Shown piece by piece: positions 41,902 to 52,554 of a stretch of 64,000 nt of DNA. The notes beneath the pieces were generated by a model. That model had not been told where the DNA came from. It did no database searches and saw only the letters and a program-made list of their open reading frames with translations. The DNA comes from Gemmatimonadota bacterium (GTDB taxonomy: Bacteria > Gemmatimonadota > Gemmatimonadetes > Gemmatimonadales > Gemmatimonadaceae), in the NCBI GenBank assembly GCA_003134685.1, contig PLCA01000005.1, positions 610,391 through 674,390 on the forward strand, given 5' to 3'. Positions within the stretch are counted from its first letter, which is position 1; each line of letters begins with the position of its first letter. The position numbers were made by a program, and so were the translations under genes.

Positions 41902-43404
41902 TCAAAAAGCTCCGGTCCGCCGCAGCACTGACGGTATGGTTCTGAACAGGATGCTCATGTCCAGCCAGAAGGACCACTGCTCAATATATTGCCGATCGAG
42001 ATAAACGACATCCTCGAAATCGAGCACCTCGCTCCTTCCGCTCACCTGCCAAAGCCCTGTTATGCCCGGCTTGGCGTCGAGCCGCCGGAAATGGTGGTCC
42101 TCATATGCCCGGAAATCGGCCTCGAAGAATGGCCGGGGACCGATGAGCGACATCTCGCCGATCAGGACGTTGTAAAGCTGCGGCAGCTCGTCGAGACTCC
42201 ATCTGCGCAGGAATTTGCCGAGCCGAGTCGTTCGCGGGTCGTCCCTGATCTTGAAGAGGCGGGTATCGCCGGTGTGATTCAAATGGGCCAGCTGCTCCTT
42301 CTCGAAGTCCGCGCCCTGCCGCATGGTCCGGAACTTCATCATCCGGAAACTCTCTCCTCCGAGCCCAGCCCGCTCCTGGAAGAAGAAAGGAGAGCCTGCT
42401 GAGTCCAGGCGTATTGCCAGCGCGATGAGGAGGAGAATCGGCGACAGTACGATGAGGAGCAGTGAGCATACGAGGACATCGACGATCCTCTTCGAGATCA
42501 GTGCGCGGGCCTTGAGCACCGGGCTTCCCAGCTCGAAGAAAGGCTGGTCGTGGTGCCACACGAGGCTGGGCCGAAGTCCATAGACCCTCACCGCGCGCGC
42601 CGGGTACAGGATCTGGCAGCCTGAATGGAGGCACTCTTCGATCAGCTGCTCGATGCGCGTCGCCGGCAGCTCGGCGCAAACCACCACGGCCTCGGCGTCG
42701 TGCTCGCTGATGCATCGTGACAGATCGTTAACGGTTCCGAGAAATCGATCGTCAAAGGGTTCGTCGGTAGCCAGGTATCCGACAACCCTGTAGTCGCCGC
42801 CCGGCGCGCCGATCGCCTCCTCGAATCTCCGCGCATTCCCCGGCGAGCCGACCAGAAGCGCACCCGCTGCCCCCCTCTGCCTCGGCCAGACGTGCCGCAA
42901 AAACCACTCCGAGACCTGGCGCACCAGCAGCAGGCAGAGCCACAACGTTCCGGCGGTAGCGACGAGCGGGAGAGTAACGTCCGACCAGTACCCACGGGCA
43001 ATCAAGCCCGCCCAGTTGACGAGGCACGCGCCCGCCGCCGCGACAAAGAGCCGGACCGGCTGGTTGAGAACTCGATGGCGACTGTGTCCACCGGTGGAGA
43101 ATACGGCGAGCAGGGTGACGCCCGCGAGGAAGATCATCCGGCGGCCCCCGTTGACCAGAGGAGACGATCCGAATGCATCGGCTCCCGCGAGGGTCTCGGC
43201 GTTCAGCCACACGGCGAGCGCGCGAGCGAGGAAGATCGCGACAATATCCCCTGCCACGAGCACGGCGAACCTTGTAGCGACGCGCGTCGTATGCCGCCTG
43301 AGAGCCCGAGGACGGCGGTCGCGCAACGCAGAGCGACGCTCGAGACCGGGGTACGCAAGAACACCGGTCTCGATCGGCTGTGCCAGGGCTGAGGGAATTG
43401 TCAT
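41902..43404 (-). CDS. Polyprenyl-phosphate glycosylphosphotransferase (WcaJ/WbaP type priming enzyme)
   Basis: 500 residues from the ATG at 43404; the frame is open to a TTG at 43455. The N-terminus has four to five membrane helices and a nucleotide-binding middle domain. The C-terminal bacterial sugar transferase domain has KRIVDVLVCSLLLIVLSPIL, FFFQERAGLGGESFRMMKFR, RRWSLDELPQLYNVLIGEMS and KPGITGLWQVSGRSE. It starts polymer synthesis by placing the first sugar-phosphate on undecaprenyl phosphate. It is divergent from the third Wzi-like gene. Confidence 0.92.
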   Translation of the reverse strand: MTIPSALAQPIETGVLAYPGLERRSALRDRRPRALRRHTTRVATRFAVLVAGDIVAIFLARALAVWLNAETLAGADAFGSSPLVNGGRRMIFLAGVTLLAVFSTGGHSRHRVLNQPVRLFVAAAGACLVNWAGLIARGYWSDVTLPLVATAGTLWLCLLLVRQVSEWFLRHVWPRQRGAAGALLVGSPGNARRFEEAIGAPGGDYRVVGYLATDEPFDDRFLGTVNDLSRCISEHDAEAVVVCAELPATRIEQLIEECLHSGCQILYPARAVRVYGLRPSLVWHHDQPFFELGSPVLKARALISKRIVDVLVCSLLLIVLSPILLLIALAIRLDSAGSPFFFQERAGLGGESFRMMKFRTMRQGADFEKEQLAHLNHTGDTRLFKIRDDPRTTRLGKFLRRWSLDELPQLYNVLIGEMSLIGPRPFFEADFRAYEDHHFRRLDAKPGITGLWQVSGRSEVLDFEDVVYLDRQYIEQWSFWLDMSILFRTIPSVLRRTGAF

Positions 43405-43480
43405 CTGATGGACATGTTCTGGACGACCGGTCAATAGCAAAATTCTAGCCCGCAATTGTGCACCAGGATAGATTCACGCA

Positions 43481-45193
43481 ATGATTGTCCCGCGCATTGC
43501 GCTCGCGGCCGCGGCACTCTTCCCCGTGGTTTTGCCCGCCCAGTCGACCGCCTCCAGCGAAGCTCCCCACCACGTCATGGTCGGCTCGACCGACGAAGAC
43601 TACCTCCGCTACCTCCAGATAGCCGGACTGGTGAGCGTTTATCCGTGGTCCATCCGTGAGTTCTCACAGCCGGAGCTCGACAGACTGGCGGCTGCAAAGG
43701 GGTCGCACCCCCGGTCGGGGAAAGGCGACTTTGTGGACCCTCCGTCGCGATTCTCGTTTACGATCCTTCCCGTCAATGCGGTCCTGCGATACAACAGCGC
43801 CTTCCCTTATGGGTCGAATGACGGGGCGGTGTGGGCGGGGCGTGGTCTGACATCGGCGCTCGATCTAGGTTTCGCGTTCAGAGCAGGACCACTCTCGGCG
43901 ACGTTCAATCCAATCGTGTTCAGTGCGCAGAACCGCGCGTTTCCATTGCAGCCAAACGGGTCAACGAATCCGTTCGCTGATCCACTCTTTCCTGATAACG
44001 TTGATCGCCCGCAGCGATTCGGAACGCACGCATATTCACGTGCAGATCCGGGAGAGAGCACCGTACGGCTCGATTTGCTCGGACTCGCGGCCGGGATCTC
44101 GACGGCCAACATGGGCTGGGGCCCCATGGAGAATTACCCGTACATAATTGGCGGAAATGCTCCCGGGTTTCCGCACGCTTTCATTGGCACAAGCTCTCCT
44201 GCTCCGGTATGGATTGGACGAATTCAGGCGCGAGTGATCTGGGGCGAGCTCGAACAAAGCGGCTACTCGCCGGTTAGCGGAACGAGCTATTACTCATCGG
44301 CGCTGGAATCAGGGACCAAGAGGTTTGCGACGGGTCTCGTTGCGGTCTTTCAGCCACGCGGCATCGATGGCCTCGAGCTTGGTGCCGCACGATTTTTCCA
44401 TGAGCTGTGGCCGAAGGAAGGAATTCCACGGAGCTATTTTACCAGATCGTTCAGCGCGGTATTCAAGATCGGAATCATCACACCCCCAGGCTCGCCAGTT
44501 GGGCCGAACGCAGGTGTCGACGACAATCAGTTGGCGTCGTTCTTTGCTCGCTGGGTCTTTCCGAAGAGCGGTTTTGAGGCATATGGGGAGTACGGACACG
44601 AGGACCACAATTACGACCGGCGGGATCTGGCGCAGGAGCCGGATCATTCACGGACATACGGGCTGGGAATGCGAAAAGTTATCAGCGTCGACCCCGAGCA
44701 TCTGGCGGCCTTCCGCGCCGAGATGATCAATTACGAGGAGCCAACGCTGGCTCGGAATCGCGGTGAGGGCGCCATATACGTCCATAGCGCCTTGCCTCAG
44801 GGTCACACGAATCGAGGGCAGCTACTCGGGTCGGACACGGGTGTGGGAAGTGGCGGCGGCTCACTCATCGCGTGGGACAGGTACAACAGGCAGGGTGGAA
44901 TCTCGATAAGCTGGACCCGCACAATCCGCGAACAAGCGGGAACTTTTTTCTTATATGGAGTGACGGACCCACATGCCGACGATATACAGAACGCAATCAC
45001 TTTCTCTCGCGCACGCTATCTGGGAAGAGGTGAGCTCACGACGGGTGTGACGATGGTGCACGAGTTGAATAGAGACCTTCAGGCCGATGCATGGGACGTG
45101 AATCTCTTGGTGGGATTTCGACTGGGCCTTCGGCGATCAGGAAGAGACGTTTCGCAGCGTTCTCCAGATCAACTGGATGTCGGTAAGAAGTGA
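43481..45193 (+). CDS. Wzi-family capsule assembly protein, copy 3
   Basis: 570 residues. Signal peptide IALAAAALFPVVLPAQ. Family motifs are NDGAVWAGRGLTSALDLGF, NMGWGPMENYPYIIGGNAPGFPHAF and FARWVFPKSGFEAYGEYGHED, shared with copy 2. The final strand WDVNLLVGFRLGLRR is followed by a 17-residue polar tail. Its last 57 nt overlap the 3' end of the convergent sugar-transferase gene. Confidence 0.83.
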   Translation: MIVPRIALAAAALFPVVLPAQSTASSEAPHHVMVGSTDEDYLRYLQIAGLVSVYPWSIREFSQPELDRLAAAKGSHPRSGKGDFVDPPSRFSFTILPVNAVLRYNSAFPYGSNDGAVWAGRGLTSALDLGFAFRAGPLSATFNPIVFSAQNRAFPLQPNGSTNPFADPLFPDNVDRPQRFGTHAYSRADPGESTVRLDLLGLAAGISTANMGWGPMENYPYIIGGNAPGFPHAFIGTSSPAPVWIGRIQARVIWGELEQSGYSPVSGTSYYSSALESGTKRFATGLVAVFQPRGIDGLELGAARFFHELWPKEGIPRSYFTRSFSAVFKIGIITPPGSPVGPNAGVDDNQLASFFARWVFPKSGFEAYGEYGHEDHNYDRRDLAQEPDHSRTYGLGMRKVISVDPEHLAAFRAEMINYEEPTLARNRGEGAIYVHSALPQGHTNRGQLLGSDTGVGSGGGSLIAWDRYNRQGGISISWTRTIREQAGTFFLYGVTDPHADDIQNAITFSRARYLGRGELTTGVTMVHELNRDLQADAWDVNLLVGFRLGLRRSGRDVSQRSPDQLDVGKK

Positions 45194-45730
45194 CCGGCCT
45201 TCGAGGTATCGGCGAGACGACGCAAGCTTTTTCGGGAGTATTTCCTCCACATACATCCGTTCGGGATCGGGCGCTGTAGCGAGCAGCGCGCTCTCATCGC
45301 GAAACTCGATCGACGAAGGATCCGTGATACCGGGACGCACCGAAAGAATGTGGTTGCGAACCTCTTCGGGATAGTGCATCACGTAAGCGCTCATTTCCGG
45401 CCGCGGTCCCACGAAACTCATGTGCCCGACAAAAACGTCGATTAGCTGCGGCAACTCGTCCAGTTTGTAGCGGCGCAGGAACGCCCCAAGCCCGGTGACA
45501 CGCGGGTCGTTTCCGACTGTCAACATAAAGGCAGGAGCTCGTTCCCCCTCACGCATCGTTCGGAATTTGTGAATTCGAAATGGGCGGCCGTATCTGCCAA
45601 CGCGTTCTTGTCTGAAGATCGCGGGGCCTGGCGACTCCGCCCTGACGAGGATTCCGAGGACGAGCAACAGCGGCGACAACAACAATAGCGCGATTCCCGA
45701 CACTACCACGTCGAATACCCGCTTGGTCAT
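45137..45730 (-). CDS. Small sugar transferase (PglC/WcaJ C-terminal-type priming enzyme), copy 2
   Basis: 197 residues, the monotopic form with one N-terminal re-entrant helix ([20 protein letters not shown]) and catalytic motifs [31 protein letters not shown] and VGPRPEM. It would be a second initiating phosphotransferase. The start overlaps the DegT-gene stop by 4 nt. The 3' end overlaps the convergent Wzi-like gene by 57 nt. Confidence 0.9.
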   Translation of the reverse strand: MTKRVFDVVVSGIALLLLSPLLLVLGILVRAESPGPAIFRQERVGRYGRPFRIHKFRTMREGERAPAFMLTVGNDPRVTGLGAFLRRYKLDELPQLIDVFVGHMSFVGPRPEMSAYVMHYPEEVRNHILSVRPGITDPSSIEFRDESALLATAPDPERMYVEEILPKKLASSRRYLEGRSLLTDIQLIWRTLRNVSS

Positions 45731-46923
45731 CGAGCCAGGATCGAGCGAACGCTCGCCACGACGCGGGTCTGATCAGCGCTCGTCATTCTCGTGTAGAGGG
45801 GAAGGCTGACCGCTTGCCTGTATGCGGTCAACGAGTGGGGGAACTGCTCGGGCCTGAGTGAATAGGTGTCCCGCCAGTAAGGTTGAATGTGCAGTGGGAT
45901 GAAATGAACGCTGCACCCAATATTTTGGGCAGTCATCCGCTCGATGAATTCATCGCGTGTAACGGGCGCGTCGTTGCTTATCCGGATAACGTACAAATGC
46001 CACGCGTGAACTGATCCGTTCGGTGCGTGCGGCGGAAGAGTGACTGGAAGGTCGCGTAAGCAGCGGTCGTATTCGCGCGCGAGCGCCTCTCGACGATCCT
46101 GAAAACGGTCGGCCTTGCGCAGCTGGTGGATTCCGATGGCGGCCGAGATGTCGGTCATGTTGTACTTGTATCCAGGCGCCACCACCTCATAACGCCATGA
46201 AGCCTGGGCCGAGGTGTATCGATCGAAGACGTCGCGGCTGATCCCGTGCAGTCTCATCACCCTGCATCGCGAGGCTATTGTTGGATCGCGCGACACCACC
46301 ATTCCGCCTTCCCCCGTAGTGATAGTCTTGGTCGCGTAAAAACTGAACACGGTGGCATCGGTGCGGAGAGAACCGACCATCTCTCCGTGATATCTGGTCG
46401 GGAGAGAATGCGCCGCGTCGTCGACGACTCGAAGGCCGTGCGCTCGCGCAATTCTGAGTATCGGATCCATATCGGCCGCGAGACCGGCGAAATGCACCGG
46501 GAGGATCACTTTTGTCCGAGGTGTGATGGCCCTTTCAATCTTGGACGCGTCGATGTTCATGGTAAGAGGATCGACATCCACGAATACCGGATCGGCGCCG
46601 AGGTAACGAATCACTTCGGCGGTTGCGGTGAAAGTGTAGGGCGTAGTGATCACCTCATCGCCGGGGCCTACTCCGAGCGCCTCGAGCGCGAGGTGCAATC
46701 CAGCCGTGGCAGAGTTTACGGCGACTGCTTCGACTCCGCCTCCAATATATGCCGCGAACTCCTCTTCAAATCGTTTTGCTCTCGGGCCCGTGGTTATCCA
46801 CCCCGAGCGAAGGCACGCTACTACCTCGTCGATCTCCTCCTGCCCAATGTCGGGAGCCGCAAAAGGGAGGAAAGATCCGGTTACGACTTCTGAATCCAAC
46901 AAAGGCAATGTGTGCGTAGCCAT
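45727..46923 (-). CDS. DegT/DnrJ/EryC1/StrS aminotransferase
   Basis: 398 residues from the ATG at 46923. The PLP-binding lysine is in [30 protein letters not shown] and [15 protein letters not shown] are also conserved. It transfers an amino group to a keto-sugar nucleotide, giving an amino sugar for the polymer, probably from a product of a WbpM-type dehydratase. It overlaps the upstream methyltransferase by 43 nt and the priming transferase by 4 nt. Confidence 0.92.
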   Translation of the reverse strand: MATHTLPLLDSEVVTGSFLPFAAPDIGQEEIDEVVACLRSGWITTGPRAKRFEEEFAAYIGGGVEAVAVNSATAGLHLALEALGVGPGDEVITTPYTFTATAEVIRYLGADPVFVDVDPLTMNIDASKIERAITPRTKVILPVHFAGLAADMDPILRIARAHGLRVVDDAAHSLPTRYHGEMVGSLRTDATVFSFYATKTITTGEGGMVVSRDPTIASRCRVMRLHGISRDVFDRYTSAQASWRYEVVAPGYKYNMTDISAAIGIHQLRKADRFQDRREALAREYDRCLRDLPVTLPPHAPNGSVHAWHLYVIRISNDAPVTRDEFIERMTAQNIGCSVHFIPLHIQPYWRDTYSLRPEQFPHSLTAYRQAVSLPLYTRMTSADQTRVVASVRSILAR

Positions 46924-47585
46924 GGGACGAGATTGACGACGGTGTAAAGTGAAGGATGAATCCGCGTCACGGTCCGAGTGATCGGCGGTGCGAGGGTAAT
47001 ACGGCGCATCCATGCTGCACGTACAGGGAAAAGCTTGTCGATTTCGGCAAACGGAATTCCCCGAACATCACTGTTGCGCGGATTGTTGAACATGAAATCA
47101 TACCACAGCACTCCTCCGCCCGGCCTGACCAGCGACCACATCTTCTCGGCCAGCCGGCGCTTGAACGCCGGATCGAGAATGGAGGTAAAAACCGTCGATT
47201 GGAAGACTACATCGAATGATTCGTGCGGCAACTGAAGTCCAACGGCGTCTCCGCCGTGTAGGGCGAGTGACGCTGGCAGCCGTTTCCTCGCAACAGCGAT
47301 TCGATCCTCAAGCAGCTCGTTCCCAACGAGGTTCTCCGGTGAGAACCCGAACGAAAGGAATTGGAGAAGGTTGGCGCCGGTGCCGCAGCCGATTTCCAGA
47401 ACCCTGCGTTGCTCGACAGGACCGATCGAGGATTCATTCACCCAGGCTATCATGGCGCGGCTGCGCTCTTGATCCGGCATGTAGGTGCTAGCCAGGAACG
47501 GTCCATATAGGGAACTTCGCGCCGTTTTGTCCCGGCGTGCGTAGCGCTCGCGTACGAGGTCAATCTCGGATGTCTCGGGTTCCAT
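46881..47585 (-). CDS. Class I SAM-dependent methyltransferase
   Basis: 234 residues. Motif [23 protein letters not shown], then [30 protein letters not shown] and [19 protein letters not shown]. The ATG at 47585 touches the stop of the upstream GT4 gene. It probably methylates a sugar or acts on a chain end. Substrate unknown. Confidence 0.85.
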   Translation of the reverse strand: MEPETSEIDLVRERYARRDKTARSSLYGPFLASTYMPDQERSRAMIAWVNESSIGPVEQRRVLEIGCGTGANLLQFLSFGFSPENLVGNELLEDRIAVARKRLPASLALHGGDAVGLQLPHESFDVVFQSTVFTSILDPAFKRRLAEKMWSLVRPGGGVLWYDFMFNNPRNSDVRGIPFAEIDKLFPVRAAWMRRITLAPPITRTVTRIHPSLYTVVNLVPWLRTHCLCWIQKS

Positions 47586-48829
47586 CAGCGGCGCGAGTCC
47601 ACCGCGCGCAGACCATCCAGGAATCGCTCAGCGAGCACCTCGTATGTCTGATTCGCAAGAATATACTGGCGGCCGCGCTCGCCCATAGCGATTCGCTCCT
47701 CTTTCGATAACAGCATCATTTGGTTCACGGCGCGCGCGAGGGTCTCAGGATCTTCGGGCGCGATTGAAAAACCGCAATCGGCTTCCGCCACTGGGTCGTT
47801 CGCGGCATCCACCGAGTGCAGGACCGGAAGTCCCGCCATCATATAGTCTATAAGCTTGTTGGGGCTGATGCCGAAGCGATACAACGGCTGTCGCCGCCAC
47901 CCGAGATAGCCCGCGTCGAAATGCGCCAATAGCTGTGGCACTGCCGCGCGCGGCACCGATGGGAGGAATTTGATGTTATCGAGGCCGGCAGCATTTGCCT
48001 CCTCGATGAGGCGATCGCGGTCAGGTCCCTGCCCCACAAGCACGAACGTCACGGGTCGATCGCGAAGGAGCGACGCCGCTCCGACTACGGTCTCCAATGA
48101 ATTCGCGAGACCATGAGAACCTGCGTAGCCGATGATGAGATGATCCTGCTGCCGCAGAAGCTGAAATGCTCTGGCGTGCTCCACCGGGACAGTCGCCCTG
48201 CTCTCCTGCCACGCCTCGACGTCCACGCCATTTGGAACGTAGAGGAATTTCTCACGATCGAGACCATGATCGAGCATGTGTCCGAGTGTATTGGGGAGCA
48301 GCGAGATCACCTTGTCGGCTGAGCGATACGCGAGATTTTCCGCGGCCTGCATCACCACGATAAATGGATGCGTGGACCGCAGCCTACCGAGCTCCATCGG
48401 CGTCAACGGCCATAGGTCGTGGACCTCGAACACGATTTTCGCACCCGACAACGAGGCCAGTCGTCGGGCGGCGAGGATGTCGAGTGGATACGTCGAAGAA
48501 GCGACGACAAAGTCAGCACGCTCGCCGCGAAGAATGGTCCTGGCGTGGCGCATACATTGAGCAACGTACGCAGCCATGTTGAGCGCTCGCCGGGCCCCAT
48601 TGCCGTTGTAACTCGGTGTTCTCAGCCAGACGTATCGGATTCCATCGATCAACTCCTCGGTCACACTTCCGCGTAGGGCGACCGGTCTCGATCTCAGATG
48701 TGACTGGCTGGCCGCCACGATTGTTACCGAGTGGCCAGCCTTTTTCCACTGGCGCGCGAGATAGTAGGGGCGGTACTCCATGCCGTGTTCGGGAGAGCCC
48801 GCGTAGTGATTGAGGACGACCAGATGCAC
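47585..48829 (-). CDS. Glycosyltransferase family 4 (WbuB-like)
   Basis: 414 residues. The start HLVVLNHYAGSPEHGMEYRPYYLA is typical of WbuB-type GT4 enzymes that act on amino-fucose-type sugars. The C-terminal domain has IIGYAGSHGLANSLETVVGAA and PNKLIDYMMAGLPVLHSVDA. It works at the inner membrane on the lipid-linked unit. It is followed directly by the methyltransferase. Confidence 0.88.
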   Translation of the reverse strand: MHLVVLNHYAGSPEHGMEYRPYYLARQWKKAGHSVTIVAASQSHLRSRPVALRGSVTEELIDGIRYVWLRTPSYNGNGARRALNMAAYVAQCMRHARTILRGERADFVVASSTYPLDILAARRLASLSGAKIVFEVHDLWPLTPMELGRLRSTHPFIVVMQAAENLAYRSADKVISLLPNTLGHMLDHGLDREKFLYVPNGVDVEAWQESRATVPVEHARAFQLLRQQDHLIIGYAGSHGLANSLETVVGAASLLRDRPVTFVLVGQGPDRDRLIEEANAAGLDNIKFLPSVPRAAVPQLLAHFDAGYLGWRRQPLYRFGISPNKLIDYMMAGLPVLHSVDAANDPVAEADCGFSIAPEDPETLARAVNQMMLLSKEERIAMGERGRQYILANQTYEVLAERFLDGLRAVDSRR

Positions 48830-48870
48830 CAGGAAAGTCGCTAATCGTGCGTTTGGGCGGCCGGGTCGGA

Positions 48871-49989
48871 TCAGGACCTGCGGGTACCGGCCGACCTTCG
48901 GCCAAACGCGCTAATCGGACGTCGTAAGTCTTCCAGAGCATCTCGTTTGAGGGTCGCCAGTTCCAAGGAAACATCCTCCCTATTCCGTGAGGAGGAGAGA
49001 AAGAGGTCTCTGATGAGCAGGAAGAAGATGGTCAGTGTCAGGGCAACCAGGAATGCGAGAAGGGATTTGCCGATGAGGCCACGGGGATTTGGCGTTGCCG
49101 GCGCGGTCGCCGGCTCGACAATGGAAATAACCGGCGTGTCGCGCACTTCTTCGATCTTTGCCTGCTCGAACGATTGAGCGAGCGCGGTAAACAGTTGCGT
49201 CTGCAGCGCTACGTCGCGCGTTAAACGCTGGTGCTCAAAACTAAGAGACGGGGAGCGAGCAAAGTCGTTGACATTCCTCTGTAAGAAATCCTGCAGTCTG
49301 TCTTCCGCGACGCGAAGGTCTGATCGCACCTCTGCTAGCCTCTGTTCAGTGAATTTTCTTTCGGCCCCAGCCTGGGACTGTCGGTTCACGAGATTGAACT
49401 CGTTAAGCAGATCCAGAATCCGCTGGTTGATCATTCGGGCCAGATCCGCGTCGTCGGCAGCAACGGAAACAACCACTACGCCGGTGCGCTGCACGACCTC
49501 GGATGTGACAAGCTTGCGCAAGGTGCGGGTCGTCGCGTCCAGTCGCAGCTTCGGACTCACTCGAGGAATCCGCAAGAGATCTGGAAGCGGAACGGAGACA
49601 GTTCGTCCTCCCGCCACTCTGTCAAATGACGACCCGGCCAGATCGTCGAGGATGCGCCGCGAATGCACGAGATCGGCGTAAAATGCCGGCGATTGTGGTC
49701 CATCCGGGGATGGGGAAGTTATGCCCAGTTGCGCGGCAATTCCAGAAATATTGCTGGGCAGACGCCGCGACTCGGTCATGAACGAAGAAACCGAGGTGTA
49801 TGTGCGCGGGGTCATGAACACCAGCAAACCTTCAAGGATTGCCGCCACCAAGGCGATTCCAACGATCCATCGCCGGTGCCTGAGCACCAGAATGGCCAGG
49901 CCGACCAGACCAAAATCGTCCGTGCGGCCGAACGCCGACACCCACGAGGAATGCTTCGATTGGTGAGAACTAACCTTGTCTGCAGTCAC
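48871..49989 (-). CDS. Wzz/GumC-type chain-length determinant, copy 2
   Basis: 372 residues. The N-terminal helix (IVGIALVAAILEGLLVF, about 39-55) and C-terminal helix (SLLAFLVALTLTIFFLLI) flank a helical periplasmic domain with the coiled segment RQSQAGAERKFTEQRLAEVR. The GLVGLAILVLRHRR pre-helix stretch matches Wzz N-termini. It partners with the second polymerase gene at 51109. Confidence 0.85.
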   Translation of the reverse strand: MTADKVSSHQSKHSSWVSAFGRTDDFGLVGLAILVLRHRRWIVGIALVAAILEGLLVFMTPRTYTSVSSFMTESRRLPSNISGIAAQLGITSPSPDGPQSPAFYADLVHSRRILDDLAGSSFDRVAGGRTVSVPLPDLLRIPRVSPKLRLDATTRTLRKLVTSEVVQRTGVVVVSVAADDADLARMINQRILDLLNEFNLVNRQSQAGAERKFTEQRLAEVRSDLRVAEDRLQDFLQRNVNDFARSPSLSFEHQRLTRDVALQTQLFTALAQSFEQAKIEEVRDTPVISIVEPATAPATPNPRGLIGKSLLAFLVALTLTIFFLLIRDLFLSSSRNREDVSLELATLKRDALEDLRRPISAFGRRSAGTRRS

Positions 49990-50076
49990 TTGAAAAAATT
50001 AGAATGCCGAACGTGAAACGCAATGACGTGTGCCGTGCTCGTGCAATCGCATTGTGCTGGCGGGGCCACCGTACAG

Positions 50077-51078
50077 CTATCGTCGATGTTCTCTTTCGTT
50101 GAGCGCCTTGCGGTAAACGTCCTCCACTCGGGCGGCAACGAAGTCCGGCCCATCTTGCGACAATGAGGATGGTAACAATCTACCTCCTTTATTCAGGCCC
50201 GTTCGGAGCGCGCCCGCGATCGTTTCCGCGCGGTCGTTCGCCAACACGACGCAGCCTTGCACGCCGGACAGTCTCTCTCCAACGATTCCAACGTCCACCG
50301 ATACTACCGGCAGACCGCAAGCCAACGCCTCCGACAGGACCAGCGGTCCGCCCTCATGTCGGGAAGTGATTAGTAGCACATCGGCGGCGTTCATGTATAC
50401 AGGCACCTTGGCGAGCTCTTCGTTCCAGCAGACCCGCAGGCGGACATTTGGCATCTGCTCCGCCAGGAGTCGCACGGCTGCCTCGGCCAGAGCATATCGT
50501 TTGATTTCGTTCTTGCAGTCGCCCACAAAAAGGACGCTCATCTCGTCCGAAGGCCATTGGAGTTCCGCCCGGCAGTCCCCCCGATCGAGCGGATGGAAAT
50601 GCGCGCTGACTGCCATCGGGATTACGTCGACATCGGCGCGCGCGATTTGACCCGCGACCCGGCGCGAAACCGCGATGACCTTCTGCGCGCGAGATGCCGC
50701 CACCCGTGACGCGAGCCGTAACACGCCGCCCTTCGCGATCGCGAGCACAGAGGTCGGCGGAAGTCCGAACACATCCGAGCCGTGAAAAGTTACGACGACG
50801 GGCAGTTTGTTTTGCATGACAGCTATGAAGCCTGCCTGGCCAAAATGCGCGTGAACGAGGTCATAGCGTCCGACGCGAAGTTTCTTAAGAAAATCGGCGT
50901 GGGCACGCCAATATCGCCTCGGGCTTGCGCCGCCACGAAATTGCATTACGTCAACCACAACTCTCCTGGCCCGCAGAGAATCCACCTGATGCACGACAAA
51001 CGAGCCCGCTCCAGGGTGTGCCTCAGAAGGCCACTCGGGAGTAAGCAACAACACTCTCAACGCGCGGTCGCCCGGCAT
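50077..51078 (-). CDS. Glycosyltransferase family 4
   Basis: 333 residues. The N-terminus VLLLTPEWPSEAHPGAGSFV, donor-domain VLFVGDCKNEIKRYALAEAAV and active region SRHEGGPLVLSEALACGLPVVSVDVG fit GT4. The acceptor-binding HFGQAGFIAV and VVTFHGSDVFG are also present. It lies between the Wzz-like and Wzy-like genes. Sugar unknown. Confidence 0.88.
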   Translation of the reverse strand: MPGDRALRVLLLTPEWPSEAHPGAGSFVVHQVDSLRARRVVVDVMQFRGGASPRRYWRAHADFLKKLRVGRYDLVHAHFGQAGFIAVMQNKLPVVVTFHGSDVFGLPPTSVLAIAKGGVLRLASRVAASRAQKVIAVSRRVAGQIARADVDVIPMAVSAHFHPLDRGDCRAELQWPSDEMSVLFVGDCKNEIKRYALAEAAVRLLAEQMPNVRLRVCWNEELAKVPVYMNAADVLLITSRHEGGPLVLSEALACGLPVVSVDVGIVGERLSGVQGCVVLANDRAETIAGALRTGLNKGGRLLPSSLSQDGPDFVAARVEDVYRKALNEREHRR

Positions 51079-51108
51079 TTCAGGTGACGAGAAACAAGGA
51101 CAGTCTCT

Positions 51109-52554
51109 TCAGCGAATGGTGACAACCAGCGAACGCACGCCTGAACCAGCTCGCGCCCGGTTCAGACCGGCGGTCCAGTGCATCAACGCGCGCAACAGCG
51201 CGAGGGGCACGATCACGGCCCAGATCACGTCGATCAGCGCAAACACTGGGTAAAGGGTGGTCATGAGGCCGTCAATCAACAGCGCGGATGCGAATGACAG
51301 GCAGAATACGATGCCGACATATCCGCGCTGCCGCGCACTCCACGCAACGGCAATTCTCCAAAAGATTCCAGTGAATGCTCCGGCGATGATCAGCCAGATC
51401 CACCCTCCTTCCCAATAGGCATGCCCCGACGCGAGTACCGGTCCCATGTTATAGATCGGTGCGTCATACCCGAGGCGCCGGACGAGGAACACTGCCGACC
51501 CATAATTGGTGTCATCGATGCTGCCCGCTGGGCGCTTCGCCGGCCAGATGGTCCGGGGAATCGGCAAATACAACGCGCCCTCGATCGGTCCGAAACCGGC
51601 GCCGTGAGAGTCATCGTGAAGCGCGTACAGTATGGCCGAGTTCCTCGGCCCTTGGGCGCGACGGTAGAAACCGCTCACAAAACCCTCATCGTCGCGATTC
51701 TGATTTGGACTGGACGCCACCGCCTCTGAGGCGGCCCGCTTGATCGCGTCGACGCGTGAGCCGCCGGTGAGCTCGGAGAAGTAGATGGAGCGGAATGTCC
51801 CACCCAGGAAGCTCGAGAACGGAGCAAACACGATGAACACGACCATCGCCGCCAGCATTACCCGACGCCGTTCGACCAGAAAGCCGACGACGATCAAAAG
51901 CGACACCACCCATGTAACGCGGCCCCGCACGCCGCTCGATATGCCCACCGCGGCAATGGTGGCCAGAACCGAAAGCGCTACGATTCGCATTGGCCGCGCG
52001 AAGCCCGGAACCGTGAGCACTATTGCGGCCGCCACCAACGATGGGAACCCCACCGTTCCCCGAAGCCAGCCCCACAGGGCGCCGCCCCATGAAGACGGGA
52101 CGACGATCTCAGCGTGCTGCGTTACGACTGCGAGCCCTTCCACCGGCGAAAACAGTGGCGCCGAGTGAACGGCAAGCCCGAGAAAAATCAACGCGTAGAG
52201 GAATACACGATCGACCTGAAGGGCGGAGTCCCGCGCCGGCGGGTCGTCGAACGAAAGGGGCTCCTCACGCAGCCTCCACGCCGAGAAGGCAAGAGCGAAC
52301 GCGAGGACGAAGATTGACTCTCCGATCATCACGCGCAACAGCGACTCGGGAGGGATGCGGATCTCCCGCTCAAGCCGGTAGTCAGCGAACACCGTATACC
52401 AAATGGGCCAGCAAATCAGCAGCAATTCGTGAACGAGCGTCAGGCCAAGAAGCGCCGCCCGCAGACGCGCGCCGTCGCGCATCGCGATCGCGAGCAGGAA
52501 TCCCAGAACTACGACGGGAAAAGCGCTGAACAGGAGCAGCCCGATACCGATCAT
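51109..52554 (-). CDS. O-antigen polymerase-like membrane protein (Wzy), copy 2
   Basis: 481 residues from the ATG at 52554 (MIGIGLLLFSAFPVVVLGF), which overlaps the upstream GT2 stop by 4 nt. About 11-12 hydrophobic helices, with a long loop around residues 305-400 containing GPRNSAILYALHDDSHG and YLPIPRTIWPAKRP, the latter seen in O-antigen polymerases. It has little resemblance to copy 1. Confidence 0.8.
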   Translation of the reverse strand: MIGIGLLLFSAFPVVVLGFLLAIAMRDGARLRAALLGLTLVHELLLICWPIWYTVFADYRLEREIRIPPESLLRVMIGESIFVLAFALAFSAWRLREEPLSFDDPPARDSALQVDRVFLYALIFLGLAVHSAPLFSPVEGLAVVTQHAEIVVPSSWGGALWGWLRGTVGFPSLVAAAIVLTVPGFARPMRIVALSVLATIAAVGISSGVRGRVTWVVSLLIVVGFLVERRRVMLAAMVVFIVFAPFSSFLGGTFRSIYFSELTGGSRVDAIKRAASEAVASSPNQNRDDEGFVSGFYRRAQGPRNSAILYALHDDSHGAGFGPIEGALYLPIPRTIWPAKRPAGSIDDTNYGSAVFLVRRLGYDAPIYNMGPVLASGHAYWEGGWIWLIIAGAFTGIFWRIAVAWSARQRGYVGIVFCLSFASALLIDGLMTTLYPVFALIDVIWAVIVPLALLRALMHWTAGLNRARAGSGVRSLVVTIR

